From NCBI RefSeq assembly GCF_030462585.1, contig NZ_JASMRU010000012.1:84843-130483 (forward strand): DNA of 45,641 nt, in the 5' to 3' direction. Positions 16,868 to 27,086 of the stretch are shown piece by piece; positions within the stretch are counted from its first letter, which is position 1; each line of letters begins with the position of its first letter. Below the pieces are notes generated by a model. The model was not told the DNA's origin, made no database searches, and worked only from the letters and a program-made list of their open reading frames with translations. A program made the position numbers and the translations under genes. The DNA comes from Pseudomonas sp. CAN1. Its GTDB lineage: Bacteria; Pseudomonadota; Gammaproteobacteria; Pseudomonadales; Pseudomonadaceae.

Positions 16868-19279
16868 TCAGGCCTCGACGCGTTCCAGCCGGTCCCGGCC
16901 GAGACGCTTGGCCCGGTAGACAGCGCGATCCACCTTGCGCATCAGGTCGTCAGCGCTCTCGCCAACGCACCATGAAGCCACGCCGAAACTGGCAGTCACC
17001 ACGCCAACGCCATCCATGGGCTGGCCACGCAACGCCTGCCACAGTGCTTCAGCCAGTTGCCAGGCCTGGTCGGTCGTGCTTCCGGGGCACAGCACCACCA
17101 GCTCCTCGCCGCCCAGACGGCAGAACATGTCCACCTTGCGCAAGCGCTGGGCCATACGCTGGCACAGCGTGACCAGCACGATGTCGCCCGCCTCGTGGCC
17201 GTAACGGTCGTTGATGTCCTTGAAGTGGTCGATGTCGAACATCACCAGCGACAGCGGCTCGCCGCTACGCGCACAACGGGCCATGGCAAGGTCCAGTTGC
17301 TCCCTGAAATAACGGCGGTTGTGAATGCCCGTCAGGGCGTCGGTGACCGACAGGCGCCGCAGCTCCAGCTCTGCTTCCTTGCGCCGGGTGATATCGGTGG
17401 CGATGCCCAGGTAACCGGTCATGCTGCCAGCGGCGTCACGCATGCCGGTGATGATCAGGTTGATCTTCAATTGCCGGCCGTCACGCCGCACGCAGGTCCA
17501 CTCGTGCTCCTCGTGCCCCTCGCCGACCAGCGCGCCGACTACCTCGAAGCCGCGAATGTCGCGACCGAGCAGGCTGGACAGATCGTGGGCGCGACGGCGG
17601 ATCTCATCCTTGACGAAGACGTTCTCCGGCACCGGGCGTCCAATCACTTCCTGGGCGCTGTAGCCGAACATGCGTTCCGCGCCGACATTGAAGCTGCGTA
17701 CAAAGCCACGCAGATCGGTGGACACGATAGCCACCTGGGTCGCCGCGTCGAGCAGTCCGTGCAGGCGGCTGTTCACCTCGCCCAGTTCCAACTCGGCGGC
17801 CTTGCGCGAGCTGATATCGGTCTGCGTGCCGATCATCCGCCGTGGCGCACCGTCGCTGCCACGCTCCACCACCTGGCCGCGATCCAGCACCCACAGCCAG
17901 CGCCCGCTCTTGCAGCGCAGGCGGTGCTCGCTCTGGTATTGCGACGACTCGCCGCGCAGATGGGCACGCAGTGCAGCGCAGCGCGACTCCTGGTCATGGG
18001 GATGGACGCGGCTGAGGCACTCCTCGGTAGTAGCGCCAATCTCCCCATCGCGGTAGCCGAGCATCGCCTTCCAGGCGTGGGAGTAGAAGACGTTGCCGGT
18101 ATCCAGGCTCCAGTCCCAGACCCCGTGGCCGGCGCTGTCCATCGCAAAGTGCAGACGCGCCTGATTCTCCTGCAGCTCCAGCTGGTTGGCGCGCAGTTCG
18201 GCGGTACGCTCACCCACCAGTTGCAGAGCGCGTTGGCGCTGGCCGAGCAGGGTCAGGACATAGCCGGCCAGCAGCACCGAGGTCAGCCCGCCGCCAAACA
18301 CCACCCACAACTGCGGATGCCCCTGGTTGCGCCGCAGGAAATCGCTGGAGGGCTCAACCCGCGCCAGATAATCGCGCCCGGCAAAGGCCAGGTGGCGCTC
18401 GGAAACCAGCCCGGCCGTGCGATCCGCCGCTACCGGGCTGCGATAAAGTGGGACATCAGGCCGCTGGTCGTTGGCATCGCGTAAAGTCAGCGCCAGTTGC
18501 TCGATGGTTCCCTCCGGCCCCTGCTCGATGAGCAGCCGATAGCTGATCGCCGCCAGCAGGATGCCCTGCAGGCCGACGCGGGTTTCCGCCGTGGGGCTGG
18601 GCACCACGCCACTGCGATAGAACGGCGCTGCCAGCAGCACGCCGGTGGAATCCGCGGGCGGCGCGCCAGGCAGGATCACCGGCATGGAAGCCGCGACTGC
18701 ACGCTCCTTCACCACGCGCTGGGTCAGGTCGCGCCCCGGCAGTGTGGAATTGAGGTCCAGCCCCAGCGGCATTTCCTGCAGATATTCTGAAGCGCCATAG
18801 AGCACCGGGAAGTAGCCATCGCGGACCCGCGCCGGGATCGGTCGCCCCTGCAGGTCGAGCTCGAAAATCATGTAGTCGAGCATGCCGGCGGCATGGGCGC
18901 GGTCTTCGAAGGCCTGACGATTGCGCCCCTCCACACGGGGCAGCCAGGCATAGCCAAGGGTATCGCCCAGCAGCGGGCTTACGAAGTGCTCGAACTCCTC
19001 GCGAGAAACCTGCCGGGAGTTCTCGAAGAAACGCTGGATCGACTCCAGCTCGCTCTGTTGCACCGACAGCCGCTCGCGCACCCGATCGATCCGCTCGTTG
19101 GCGGCCAGGGCGAACTGCTGCTCCAGGGCGGTGCGGGCATTGCGCCAGACATTCCAGCCCAGCAAAGCCGTCAGCAACAGGCCCACCACCAGCACCAGGC
19201 CGGCGGCGCGCAAGGCCTTCTTCTGGCTGACGACTCCCTGAGCGGCGGGCAACTGCTCGTAGGCCGGCAACTGAGTCAT
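16868..19279 (-). CDS. CHASE-PAS-PAS-GGDEF diguanylate cyclase
   Basis: 803 residues from the ATG at 19279 (MTQLPAYEQL), preferred over the far upstream frame start at 19486, which would overlap rlmL and add 69 Arg-rich residues. Membrane helix about 26-47, a periplasmic CHASE domain (about 75-300, including GYAWLPRVEG), a second helix (about 318-340), two PAS/PAC modules and a C-terminal GGDEF domain. The active site is intact (GGEEL) and so is the inhibitory RxxD motif (RKVD, five residues before GGEEL). Cyclic-di-GMP synthesis with product inhibition is expected in response to a periplasmic signal. It lies between dacB and rlmL, which I remember as neighbours in PAO1, so it looks inserted. 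Confidence 0.93.
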   Translation of the reverse strand: MTQLPAYEQLPAAQGVVSQKKALRAAGLVLVVGLLLTALLGWNVWRNARTALEQQFALAANERIDRVRERLSVQQSELESIQRFFENSRQVSREEFEHFVSPLLGDTLGYAWLPRVEGRNRQAFEDRAHAAGMLDYMIFELDLQGRPIPARVRDGYFPVLYGASEYLQEMPLGLDLNSTLPGRDLTQRVVKERAVAASMPVILPGAPPADSTGVLLAAPFYRSGVVPSPTAETRVGLQGILLAAISYRLLIEQGPEGTIEQLALTLRDANDQRPDVPLYRSPVAADRTAGLVSERHLAFAGRDYLARVEPSSDFLRRNQGHPQLWVVFGGGLTSVLLAGYVLTLLGQRQRALQLVGERTAELRANQLELQENQARLHFAMDSAGHGVWDWSLDTGNVFYSHAWKAMLGYRDGEIGATTEECLSRVHPHDQESRCAALRAHLRGESSQYQSEHRLRCKSGRWLWVLDRGQVVERGSDGAPRRMIGTQTDISSRKAAELELGEVNSRLHGLLDAATQVAIVSTDLRGFVRSFNVGAERMFGYSAQEVIGRPVPENVFVKDEIRRRAHDLSSLLGRDIRGFEVVGALVGEGHEEHEWTCVRRDGRQLKINLIITGMRDAAGSMTGYLGIATDITRRKEAELELRRLSVTDALTGIHNRRYFREQLDLAMARCARSGEPLSLVMFDIDHFKDINDRYGHEAGDIVLVTLCQRMAQRLRKVDMFCRLGGEELVVLCPGSTTDQAWQLAEALWQALRGQPMDGVGVVTASFGVASWCVGESADDLMRKVDRAVYRAKRLGRDRLERVEA

Positions 19280-19346
19280 CTGTATTCCCGTTCTCAGGGT
19301 TATCCAGTTCTTATAGCAGCCGATGGCCAATTGCCCAGTGATGACA

Positions 19347-19376
19347 CGACGCACGGCCCGCGAAGGCCGCGCGTCG
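19347..19376 (-). terminator. Strong hairpin after rlmL
   Basis: Arms CGACGCACGGCC / GGCCGCGCGTCG around a six-base loop, with a single mismatch that becomes a G-U pair in the minus-strand RNA. It lies just downstream of the rlmL stop codon and before the GGDEF start. No T-run follows, so termination may be partial. Confidence 0.5.
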
Positions 19377-19382
19377 CGGGGT

Positions 19383-21566
<2,184 letters not shown>

Positions 21567-22047
21567 GCAAATAGTTCCCGGGCCGTAGCCCTTTCATCAA
21601 AGCCGCTTATGGCCTTGTCGGCCACCTCGGGTTCATTCGAGAGAACCCAGGCAACCCCTGTAGTCATTTTCAGGGATGGACCGGCAACCGGCCTGCGGCC
21701 TCGCGTCGCAGAAAGTCATCCCACTCGTCGGAACGAGAGGTGGTCTCAATTAGACACACATTCCTCTTGATCCTCGGCAAGCTCCCGCCCCTGGCGGGTT
21801 ATGCCGTACTGGCATTTTGCAAACCGGACGAACCTTATGGCCCAAACCCATAAGAGTTACGTCCTTATGACAAATTGGTCATTCACAGCCCCGGAACCTT
21901 TCGATAGAACTCGGGGTAATCCTTCACCGCAATGGTGTCGGGCGGGGCGCGTCACGCCGGCAATGCGCCCCATTTGGCGGAACATTCCGCCCGGCCTCCC
22001 TGGGGGGCCAACGGGACATAACAGTCAACAAGTGAGGGCAACACCCT
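21567..22047. other. Intergenic region between rlmL and rmf
   Basis: 481 bases. A perfect inverted repeat CTTATGG-CCCAAAC-CCATAAG lies at 21834-21854 and a smaller one, ATGCC-GTACT-GGCAT, at 21801-21815. The open frame at 21801-22061 shows no domain and overlaps rmf, so I do not call it. The rmf leader has GAGGG 12 bases before the ATG. The region presumably carries the growth-phase promoter of rmf, but no clear -35/-10 pair was identified. Confidence 0.45.
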
Positions 22048-22266
22048 ATGAGAAGACTTAAGCGTGATCCGTTGGAAAGAGCCTTTTTGCGCGGTTATCA
22101 GCACGGCATCACTGGAAAATCTCGCGATCTCTGTCCGTTTACCCATCCCACTACCCGGCAATCCTGGCTCAATGGCTGGCGTGAGGGCCGTGGCGACAAC
22201 TGGGATGGTTTGACCGGCGCCGCCGGTATTCAACGAGTGAACCAATTGCAGCACGCAACAGGCTGA
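22048..22266 (+). CDS. rmf: Ribosome modulation factor
   Basis: 72 residues, very close to the known Rmf pattern: MRRLKRDPLERAFLRGYQHG, then CPF, then SWLNGWREGR. Rmf binds the 30S subunit near the Shine-Dalgarno region and promotes formation of inactive 100S ribosome dimers in stationary phase. The protein is small and basic, as usual. It is followed by two hairpins, one of them a likely terminator. It is convergent with pyrD. Confidence 0.96.
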   Translation: MRRLKRDPLERAFLRGYQHGITGKSRDLCPFTHPTTRQSWLNGWREGRGDNWDGLTGAAGIQRVNQLQHATG

Positions 22267-22294
22267 ATCCAGGGTCACCCCCGACTTCCCCAAG

Positions 22295-22348
22295 CCGCCC
22301 CATCCGGGCGGAAAAGGGCGCAAGCCCAAGGGCTCCGAAAGGAGCCCT
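22295..22348 (+). terminator. Hairpins / terminator after rmf
   Basis: Two hairpins: CCGCCC-CATCC-GGGCGG (22295-22311) and AGGGCTCC-GAAA-GGAGCCCT (22329-22348), the second with a GNRA-type loop and followed by ACTTATTTCT. The second is the likely rmf terminator, with a weak T-tract; the first may stabilise the message. Confidence 0.6.
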
Positions 22349-22398
22349 ACTTATTTCTACTGTCTGTATTTCTACCGTCTGTAGCTACCCCGCAGGAG

Positions 22399-23424
22399 CT
22401 AGGCCCGCTTGGCCGCCGCAATGGCGTCCACCGCTTCGCGGATCAGCGCCGGGCCCTTGTAGATGAAACCCGAATAGATCTGCACCAGGCTCGCGCCCGC
22501 AGCGATTTTCTCAGCCGCATGGGCGCCTTCGGTGATGCCGCCAGCGGCAATGATCGGCAAACGACCACTCAGCTCACCAGCCAGCACCTTGACGATATGG
22601 GTGCTCTTCTCGCGCACCGGGGCGCCTGACAGACCGCCCGCCTCGTTGCCGAACGGCAGGTTCTCGACGCCTTCGCGACTCAGGGTGGTGTTGGTGGCGA
22701 TCACCGCGTCCATGCCCGACTCGATCAGCGCGGCAGCGACCATCGCGGTTTCCTCATCGCTCATGTCCGGGGCGATCTTGATCGCCAGCGGCACGCGGCG
22801 GCCATGCTGCACGGCCAGGTCTTCCTGACGCTGGCGCAGCGCTTCGAGCAATTGCTTGAGCGAATCGCCGAACTGCAGGCTGCGCAGGCCGGGGGTGTTC
22901 GGCGAGCTGACGTTGACCGTGACGTAGCTGGCGTGGGCGTAGACCTTGTCCAGGCAGATCAGGTAGTCGTCCACCGCCCGCTCGACCGGGGTATCGAAGT
23001 TCTTGCCGATATTGATGCCCAGCACGCCCTTGTACTTCGCCGCCTTGACCCGCTCGATCAGGTGATCGACGCCGTGGTTGTTGAAGCCCATGCGGTTGAT
23101 GATCGCGGTGGCTTGCGGCAGGCGGAAGATGCGCGGCTTGGGGTTGCCCGGCTGCGGACGTGGGGTGACGGTGCCGATCTCGACGAAACCGAAGCCCAAC
23201 TGGGCGAAGCCGTCGATGGCATCACCGTTCTTGTCCAGGCCGGCAGCCAGCCCCACCGGGTTGGCGAATTCCAGTCCCATGACCTTTACTGGCAGGCTTT
23301 TCGGAGCCTGCGTCAGCAGGCCGTTGAGGCCCAGGCGGCCACCGGCGCCGATCAGGTCGATGGACAATTCATGGGAGGTTTCCGGGGAGAGCTTGAACAG
23401 GAGCTCGCGGGCCAGGCTGTACAT
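22399..23424 (-). CDS. pyrD: Dihydroorotate dehydrogenase (quinone), class 2
   Basis: 341 residues. An N-terminal helix ([21 protein letters not shown]) anchors the enzyme at the membrane; the FMN barrel follows. Visible landmarks are [33 protein letters not shown], the active-site serine segment [11 protein letters not shown], and the phosphate-binding AAGGI near the end. It oxidises dihydroorotate to orotate in pyrimidine synthesis and passes electrons to the quinone pool. It is convergent with rmf and 54 bases downstream of the DUF2835 gene. Confidence 0.96.
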   Translation of the reverse strand: MYSLARELLFKLSPETSHELSIDLIGAGGRLGLNGLLTQAPKSLPVKVMGLEFANPVGLAAGLDKNGDAIDGFAQLGFGFVEIGTVTPRPQPGNPKPRIFRLPQATAIINRMGFNNHGVDHLIERVKAAKYKGVLGINIGKNFDTPVERAVDDYLICLDKVYAHASYVTVNVSSPNTPGLRSLQFGDSLKQLLEALRQRQEDLAVQHGRRVPLAIKIAPDMSDEETAMVAAALIESGMDAVIATNTTLSREGVENLPFGNEAGGLSGAPVREKSTHIVKVLAGELSGRLPIIAAGGITEGAHAAEKIAAGASLVQIYSGFIYKGPALIREAVDAIAAAKRA

Positions 23425-23477
23425 GGTCGGGCATCGGTCGGCAAAATGGGGCGCTATTATAGCCAGCCCGCCCTCGC

Positions 23478-23699
23478 TCAGGCGAGGCGACGCAGCGCCA
23501 GCAGCCGCCCGGAATCGTCGAATTCCAGCTCAAAGCTACCCTGGATACCGCTGTGGGTGACGAATGGACGCAGGTGATGCGCTGGCAGATTGACCTGCCG
23601 ACCATCGCGACTGAGCACCTGGACCCGGTTGGCATGCCCGCGGTAGAGCGCCTGCAGCCGGTCCAGCGGCAACGAGATATCGAGAACTACGCGAGCCAT
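23478..23699 (-). CDS. DUF2835 family protein
   Basis: 73 residues from the ATG at 23699 ([15 protein letters not shown]), preceded by GAGGTGG. The longer frame to 24014 is an overlap with the opposite-strand gene. It has the DUF2835 pattern: N-terminal [25 protein letters not shown], then [16 protein letters not shown]. This is a short beta-rich protein of unknown function. It sits directly upstream of pyrD on the same strand, as in other pseudomonads (PAO1 PA3051 by memory), so the two may be co-transcribed. Confidence 0.85.
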   Translation of the reverse strand: MARVVLDISLPLDRLQALYRGHANRVQVLSRDGRQVNLPAHHLRPFVTHSGIQGSFELEFDDSGRLLALRRLA

Positions 23700-23849
23700 G
23701 GAGGCCACCTCGAAAGTGATGGGAAGAATTTTGCCACAGACCACGCGCCAATCGGCGTCAGGGTTTCCTATGCTTAGGGCAATTCGCCGCGCATCCGCTC
23801 CGGCGCTTCCTGCACTGACCGTCCGGCCATCGGGAGTCTTGCGTCGTCC

Positions 23850-24731
23850 ATGAGTCAACCACCCCGCCCCCGCAGCGTGACCAGTCGTCTTGCCGCCCTC
23901 GCCCAGCGCCTGGGTATCGGCGGCGCCGACGGACACAACGTGGCCGAGCGCAGTCGCATTCTGGATCTGCCCTTCGAATCGCTGCCGGCACTGGCCAGTG
24001 GTATCGGCTGGCAATCCGGGCCACCGCTATATCGCCTGATCGACCTGCCGCGCGGTGCTCTTTCCGGCCCGGTGCAGGAGGACAAGGCGCGCATTCACGC
24101 GGTACTCAAGCGCCTCGTCGCCGTGCGCCAGGAAGAACATCCCGCTGTCGACCTGCGCAGCATCGACGGCCTCTGCTGCCGCACCGTGCTGGACAGCTCG
24201 CGGCCGACGCTGGAAGAGCTGTCCAACTGCGACAACTGCCGCAAGGTACGGATCATCAGCTACAACGATTTCACCAAGGTGCTCGGCGTGGCCCTGCCTG
24301 GCTTCGAGCGCAAGGCCCCACTGCAGCTGCGCAGTGCCGGCTGGCACGGATCGAGGTTGTTCTGGGACGACGACAACCATCCCTGTGAGCTGGCCAACGC
24401 AGTGGTCTACGCGCGCCGGCGCGGGCTGGAGATCATTCTGCCGGCCAGCATCCAGCGCTTCGAGCTCCAGTCGGCGGTTTTGGATGAGCTGGAGCGCGAC
24501 TTCCACATGCTCGGCATGCCGACCAAGGCATGGAGTGATGCCGCCTTCATGGAGTTGCTGCTGGAGACCGGCATGCCCTATGCGCGCTTCGGCCTGTTCA
24601 ACTCGGAGACCCCGGAGAGCCTGCTGCTGCCCCGCGATCATCCACAGTCGGACGCCTTCGGCCGTGGCCTCAGGGAAGCCGGCGCCGCGGATGTCATTGC
24701 CTATCTGCGCCGCGTCGGCGCTGCGGCCTGA
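23850..24731 (+). CDS. Uncharacterised conserved protein, possibly DUF6685
   Basis: 293 residues, not securely recognised; it may belong to DUF6685, known mainly from pseudomonads. No signal peptide or membrane segment. The N-terminus is basic and Ser/Arg-rich. A Cys-rich centre (GLCCRTVLD and, about 20 residues later, NCDNCRKVR) could bind a metal. A later part (LFWDDDNHPCELANAVVYARRRGLEI) is mixed alpha/beta. The frame has normal Pseudomonas codon use and is clearly coding. It is divergent from the DUF2835 gene and converges on the XRE regulator with 2 bases between stop codons. Confidence 0.75.
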   Translation: MSQPPRPRSVTSRLAALAQRLGIGGADGHNVAERSRILDLPFESLPALASGIGWQSGPPLYRLIDLPRGALSGPVQEDKARIHAVLKRLVAVRQEEHPAVDLRSIDGLCCRTVLDSSRPTLEELSNCDNCRKVRIISYNDFTKVLGVALPGFERKAPLQLRSAGWHGSRLFWDDDNHPCELANAVVYARRRGLEIILPASIQRFELQSAVLDELERDFHMLGMPTKAWSDAAFMELLLETGMPYARFGLFNSETPESLLLPRDHPQSDAFGRGLREAGAADVIAYLRRVGAAA

Positions 24732-24733
24732 CA

Positions 24734-25141
24734 TCACTCGTCCCGCTTCAGTAGCTCTTCCTCCTCCTTGCGCAGGCTTTCCAGCACTTCTTCATGCCGG
24801 GCCTGCCACTCCTCCAGGCTGAGACCACTGGTGCTGAGCAATTGCGGATGGCGCTCGACCAGATAGACCGCCGCGCGCTGGGCGGAGTCGGCGACCTTCC
24901 AGGTCACCCGGGCCGAATCGAGCGGCCCTTCGTAGGTGATCCAGCGGCTGAAGTCCTCGTAGACACTGCAGACCTTCTGGAAATCCTCGTCGCGCATGCG
25001 CTGATTGCCGTACTCGATGTTCTCCACATCCTTGGGCTTCATACCGACAGTTTCGGCAAAAGCGCGGCGCGATAATCCAGTGAGCGAACGAAGCGCCCGT
25101 AGTCTTTCTCCTGCGGTGAACAGGAAATGTTTCTTCACCAT
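24734..25141 (-). CDS. XRE-family helix-turn-helix regulator
   Basis: 135 residues. A Cro/CI-type helix-turn-helix occupies about residues 9-65: LRALRSLTGLSRRAFAETVG, then KDVENIEYGNQRM. The middle (SRWITYEGPL to RHPQLL) is of unknown fold, and the C-terminus is a highly charged Glu/Lys helix (LESLRKEEEELLKRDE). GGAG lies about 14 bases before the ATG. It is divergent from a 70-residue excisionase-like protein across a 122-base gap, the layout of a phage-type repressor/excisionase switch, but no other phage genes are nearby. It could also be an ordinary autoregulator. Confidence 0.82.
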   Translation of the reverse strand: MVKKHFLFTAGERLRALRSLTGLSRRAFAETVGMKPKDVENIEYGNQRMRDEDFQKVCSVYEDFSRWITYEGPLDSARVTWKVADSAQRAAVYLVERHPQLLSTSGLSLEEWQARHEEVLESLRKEEEELLKRDE

Positions 25142-25263
25142 ATGTCATCCATCTCCGAGACTGCGAAAGCTCGGCAAAACACCCTAATAGTTGGGATAAA
25201 GTGGCTATCCAGAGCGAGGCAGAGGCCCGTGGATCAGGGGTGCGAGATGGTGCGGGATACCGC
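25142..25263. promoter_or_regulatory. Shared control region of the XRE / excisionase-like pair
   Basis: 122 bases between divergent start codons. It contains GGATA-AAGTGGC-TATCC (25194-25210), a weak operator candidate, and A/T-rich hexamers such as TAATAG (185-190 of the 25.1 kb line, i.e. 25185-25190) that could serve as a -10. No site is certain. Confidence 0.35.
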
Positions 25264-25476
25264 ATGAACGATGAAAGTGAATTCACCGCGGATCTGCTGG
25301 CGGGGGGTTATTACGTGACGCCTCAGCGCTTTGCACAGCTGATAGGTCTGAACGACCGCCAGACCATTGTGCAGCGCTGGATCGATCTCGGAGAGATTCC
25401 CACACGCTGCATTGGCGGCCAGATCCTGGTGGACCTGGGCGCCCTGATCCTGATGACGCAGCCGGATCAGTCCTGA
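25264..25476 (+). CDS. Small excisionase-like / HTH DNA-binding protein
   Basis: 70 residues from the ATG at 25264 (MNDESEFTADLL); an earlier in-frame start at 25201 adds 21 residues of low-complexity character. The core is a MerR/excisionase-like winged helix: YYVTPQRFAQLIGL, then IVQRWIDLGEIPTRCIGG, then QILVDLGAL. Such short proteins act as excisionases or small activators in phages of the Pf type and in other mobile elements. The 3' end overlaps the converging gene by 10 bases. The DNA-binding fold is likely; a recombination role is inference from the divergent repressor next door. Confidence 0.7.
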   Translation: MNDESEFTADLLAGGYYVTPQRFAQLIGLNDRQTIVQRWIDLGEIPTRCIGGQILVDLGALILMTQPDQS

Positions 25477-25997
25477 TCGGCTTCCTGCGCCGCCTGCAGC
25501 GCCGGCACGGCCGGAATGCCGATTTCCACGCAGAGTTGCATGACGCGCTCCAGGTCGTTGCGGTAGACCAGTACGCATTGCAGCTCGGTATCCAGCGGCT
25601 CGCTGAAGTCCACCAGTACGTAGCCGCCCTTCTCCGGATAGAGTGCGCCGAGTTGAGTCTGGATGCGGTTCAGTGCGGCCAGCGGCTCGGCCTTGCGCAG
25701 CTGCTTGGCCTGCAGCACAAAGCTCACGCTCGGATCGAAGGACGCGCGAATCTCGCCGAACAGCTCCTCGTAGCTGTCGCCCATGAACAGCACGATTTCC
25801 GGCAGGCTGCCCGCCACGACCCACTCGCCCAACGGAATCGGGAAGCTCTCGTCGTAGTTGATATCCGGATTGGCGGCGAGGAAGGTCTGTGGATCGGCGT
25901 ACGCCTGGGCGGCTTCGTCGGCGATCTGCGTGATCTCTTCCTCGCCCAGGCAGCCGGAGCTGATCAGCGTGAGGAGTTCGACGATTTGCGCTTTCAT
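25467..25997 (-). CDS. Hypothetical cytoplasmic protein
   Basis: 176 residues, not recognised. No signal peptide or membrane segment. Acidic throughout. The N-terminal third is helical (MKAQIVELLTLISSGCLGEEEITQIADEAAQAYADP). The rest alternates strand-like and helical segments (IPLGEWVVAGSLPEIVLFMGDSYEELFGEIRASF; KGGYVLVDFSEPL). It has clear coding character and Pseudomonas-like codon use. It overlaps the excisionase-like gene by 10 bases tail to tail and is divergent from a small lipoprotein, with a TetR-type palindrome between them. Confidence 0.75.
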   Translation of the reverse strand: MKAQIVELLTLISSGCLGEEEITQIADEAAQAYADPQTFLAANPDINYDESFPIPLGEWVVAGSLPEIVLFMGDSYEELFGEIRASFDPSVSFVLQAKQLRKAEPLAALNRIQTQLGALYPEKGGYVLVDFSEPLDTELQCVLVYRNDLERVMQLCVEIGIPAVPALQAAQEADQD

Positions 25998-26080
25998 GGG
26001 GAGGTCCTGCGTAGAAATGAACAGCCGTGAAGGATATCGCTATTCGAAGAAAAACGCCGTAGGCAGGGAACCTTCTGACA

Positions 26081-26092
26081 GACCGATCGGTC
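26081..26092. promoter_or_regulatory. Orphan TetR-type palindrome
   Basis: Perfect GACCG-AT-CGGTC between two divergent genes (starts at 25997 and 26197). This is a common TetR/AcrR-family operator form, yet no TetR gene is adjacent. A site with the same arms lies upstream of gdhB (32057-32068). Confidence 0.5.
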
Positions 26093-26196
26093 GGATTTCG
26101 CCAGAACGATACTCACTATTGAACGGGATGATTTCTGCTCGACCCAAGCGGTTGATAGCCTGATTTCCATTCCGAACCAGCCTGCGTGCAAAAGCC

Positions 26197-26412
26197 ATGA
26201 ACCGTGTCCTCGCTCTTTTTACCCTGATCATGCCCCTGTGGATGGTGGGTTGCGCCAGCCAACCGGCGGCGCAACACGAGCCGTACAGCGACGAGCAGGT
26301 GAAGTCCTTCGCCGTGAAGATGCTGGGGGCGAGCAACATGTCGGACGAGCTGTTCGCCAAGTACCGGCGGGCGCTGACCGAGCCGCATGAGGATGGGCGG
26401 AGCGGGAGCTGA
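26197..26412 (+). CDS. Small lipoprotein
   Basis: 71 residues. A short lipoprotein signal peptide (MNRVLALFTLIMPLWMVGC) ends at Cys19 in a WMVGC lipobox, followed by Ala/Ser, which favours outer-membrane sorting. The mature 50 residues are polar with one predicted helix (SDEQVKSFAVKMLGA) and no known domain. The ribosome site is weak. It is divergent from the 176-residue hypothetical protein, with a palindromic operator-like site between them. Function unknown. Confidence 0.75.
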   Translation: MNRVLALFTLIMPLWMVGCASQPAAQHEPYSDEQVKSFAVKMLGASNMSDELFAKYRRALTEPHEDGRSGS

Positions 26413-26484
26413 TTGGGTTTTGGACCCGTTTTTAATTGCCTATCCAGGGCGTTCCTGCAGGCTAGCTCTGTTGTCTTTGCTTTT

Positions 26485-26510
26485 GTAGGAGCGGAGCTTC
26501 TCCGCGATGC
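26485..26510 (+). repeat. REP sequence, type 1
   Basis: A palindromic REP containing GCGGAG-CTT-CTCCGC at the left end of repeat copy A; the same sequence occurs in reverse at 41550-41575. Confidence 0.85.
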
Positions 26511-26831
26511 TCTTGCTTTGGGTGTTCTGCGCCGCTTCGGCGCGCGCGCGGGGTCTGTGTTTCGCCCCCTCGGGCGAGTCCCTTTTGTCAAACGCCACAA
26601 AAGGAACCAAAAAGTCTCGCCCCTCCATCCGGCTTTTCGCTTCGAGAAAAGTACCCTCGGTTCTTCGGAGTTCCAGGGGCCCGCCACGAAGGGCCGTCCC
26701 TGGCCCATCGTGGCTCTCGCGACATCCATGTCGCTCAACCCCTGAAACTCCGATCACCTTCGGCCTCCTGAAAGGGGCACTCCGGAGCGTGCGGATATTC
26801 CTCTGGAAGACCTCAAGAGCAAAAGCGAGAG

Positions 26832-26965
26832 CCGGTGTTTGCGTAGGGCGCATACCCCGGAACAGGTTATCCGCCGATGCCACCACGGCGGGTAACGCTG
26901 ACACGTTATCCGCCCTACCAACCGTTCGCGAGCAAGCTCGCTCCTACAGCACCGCCAAACACCGG
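26832..26965. repeat. Nested insertion bounded by 10-base inverted repeats
   Basis: CCGGTGTTTG (26832-26841) and CAAACACCGG (26956-26965) are perfect inverted repeats. Between them lie a second repeat unit running from GTAGGGCG (26843) to CGCCCTAC (26918), with internal copies of GTTATCCGCC, and an extra REP at 26924-26947. Repeat copy B lacks this segment. Confidence 0.6.
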
Positions 26966-26999
26966 AGCGCTCTTCGTAGGAGCGAGCTTGCTCGCGAAC
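26924..26999. repeat. Inverted REP pair (type 2)
   Basis: Two 24-base REPs in opposite orientation (26924-26947 and 26976-26999), built on GCGAGCAAGCTCGC. One copy of the same REP closes repeat copy B at 41175-41198. The layout is that of a BIME. Confidence 0.85.
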
Positions 27000-27027
27000 C
27001 CGCCCTGGAACCCCCGCAACCTCAGGC

Positions 27028-27055
27028 GAAAAAAAGCCCCGCACAAGGCGGGGCT
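27028..27055 (-). terminator. Intrinsic terminator after gdhB
   Basis: Arms AGCCCCGC / GCGGGGCT with loop ACAAG. On the minus strand the hairpin is followed by a run of seven T, about 30 bases past the gdhB stop. Confidence 0.9.
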
Positions 27056-27086
27056 GGAGCATCAAAAGGTCAGACGGTTCGGAGCA

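Larger units (their letters stand above)
26485..26999 (+). repeat. REP-bounded structured repeat, copy A
   Basis: A dispersed element, also found inverted at 41175-41575. It begins with a REP of the GTAGGAGCGGAGCTTCTCCG type and ends with a second REP type (26976-26999). In between are an 8-base-pair hairpin with loop CAAACGCC (26581-26604), a T/A-rich hairpin (26633-26651) and a cloverleaf-like region. The cloverleaf has an outer stem 26666-26679 / 26739-26752, inner stems GCCACGA / TCGTGGC and GGGCC / GGCCC, and a third hairpin GCGACA / TGTCGC. Open frames through it are not coding. It also carries a nested insertion (26832-26965) that is absent from copy B. Confidence 0.85.

Noticed and set aside
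21801-22061. 86-codon frame upstream of rmf
   Set aside because: It overlaps the rmf start in another frame, lacks a domain and a ribosome site.
26924-26999. Possible CRISPR-like array from repeated 24-base units
   Set aside because: The units are inverted, not direct, number only two, and match Pseudomonas REPs; no cas genes are present.
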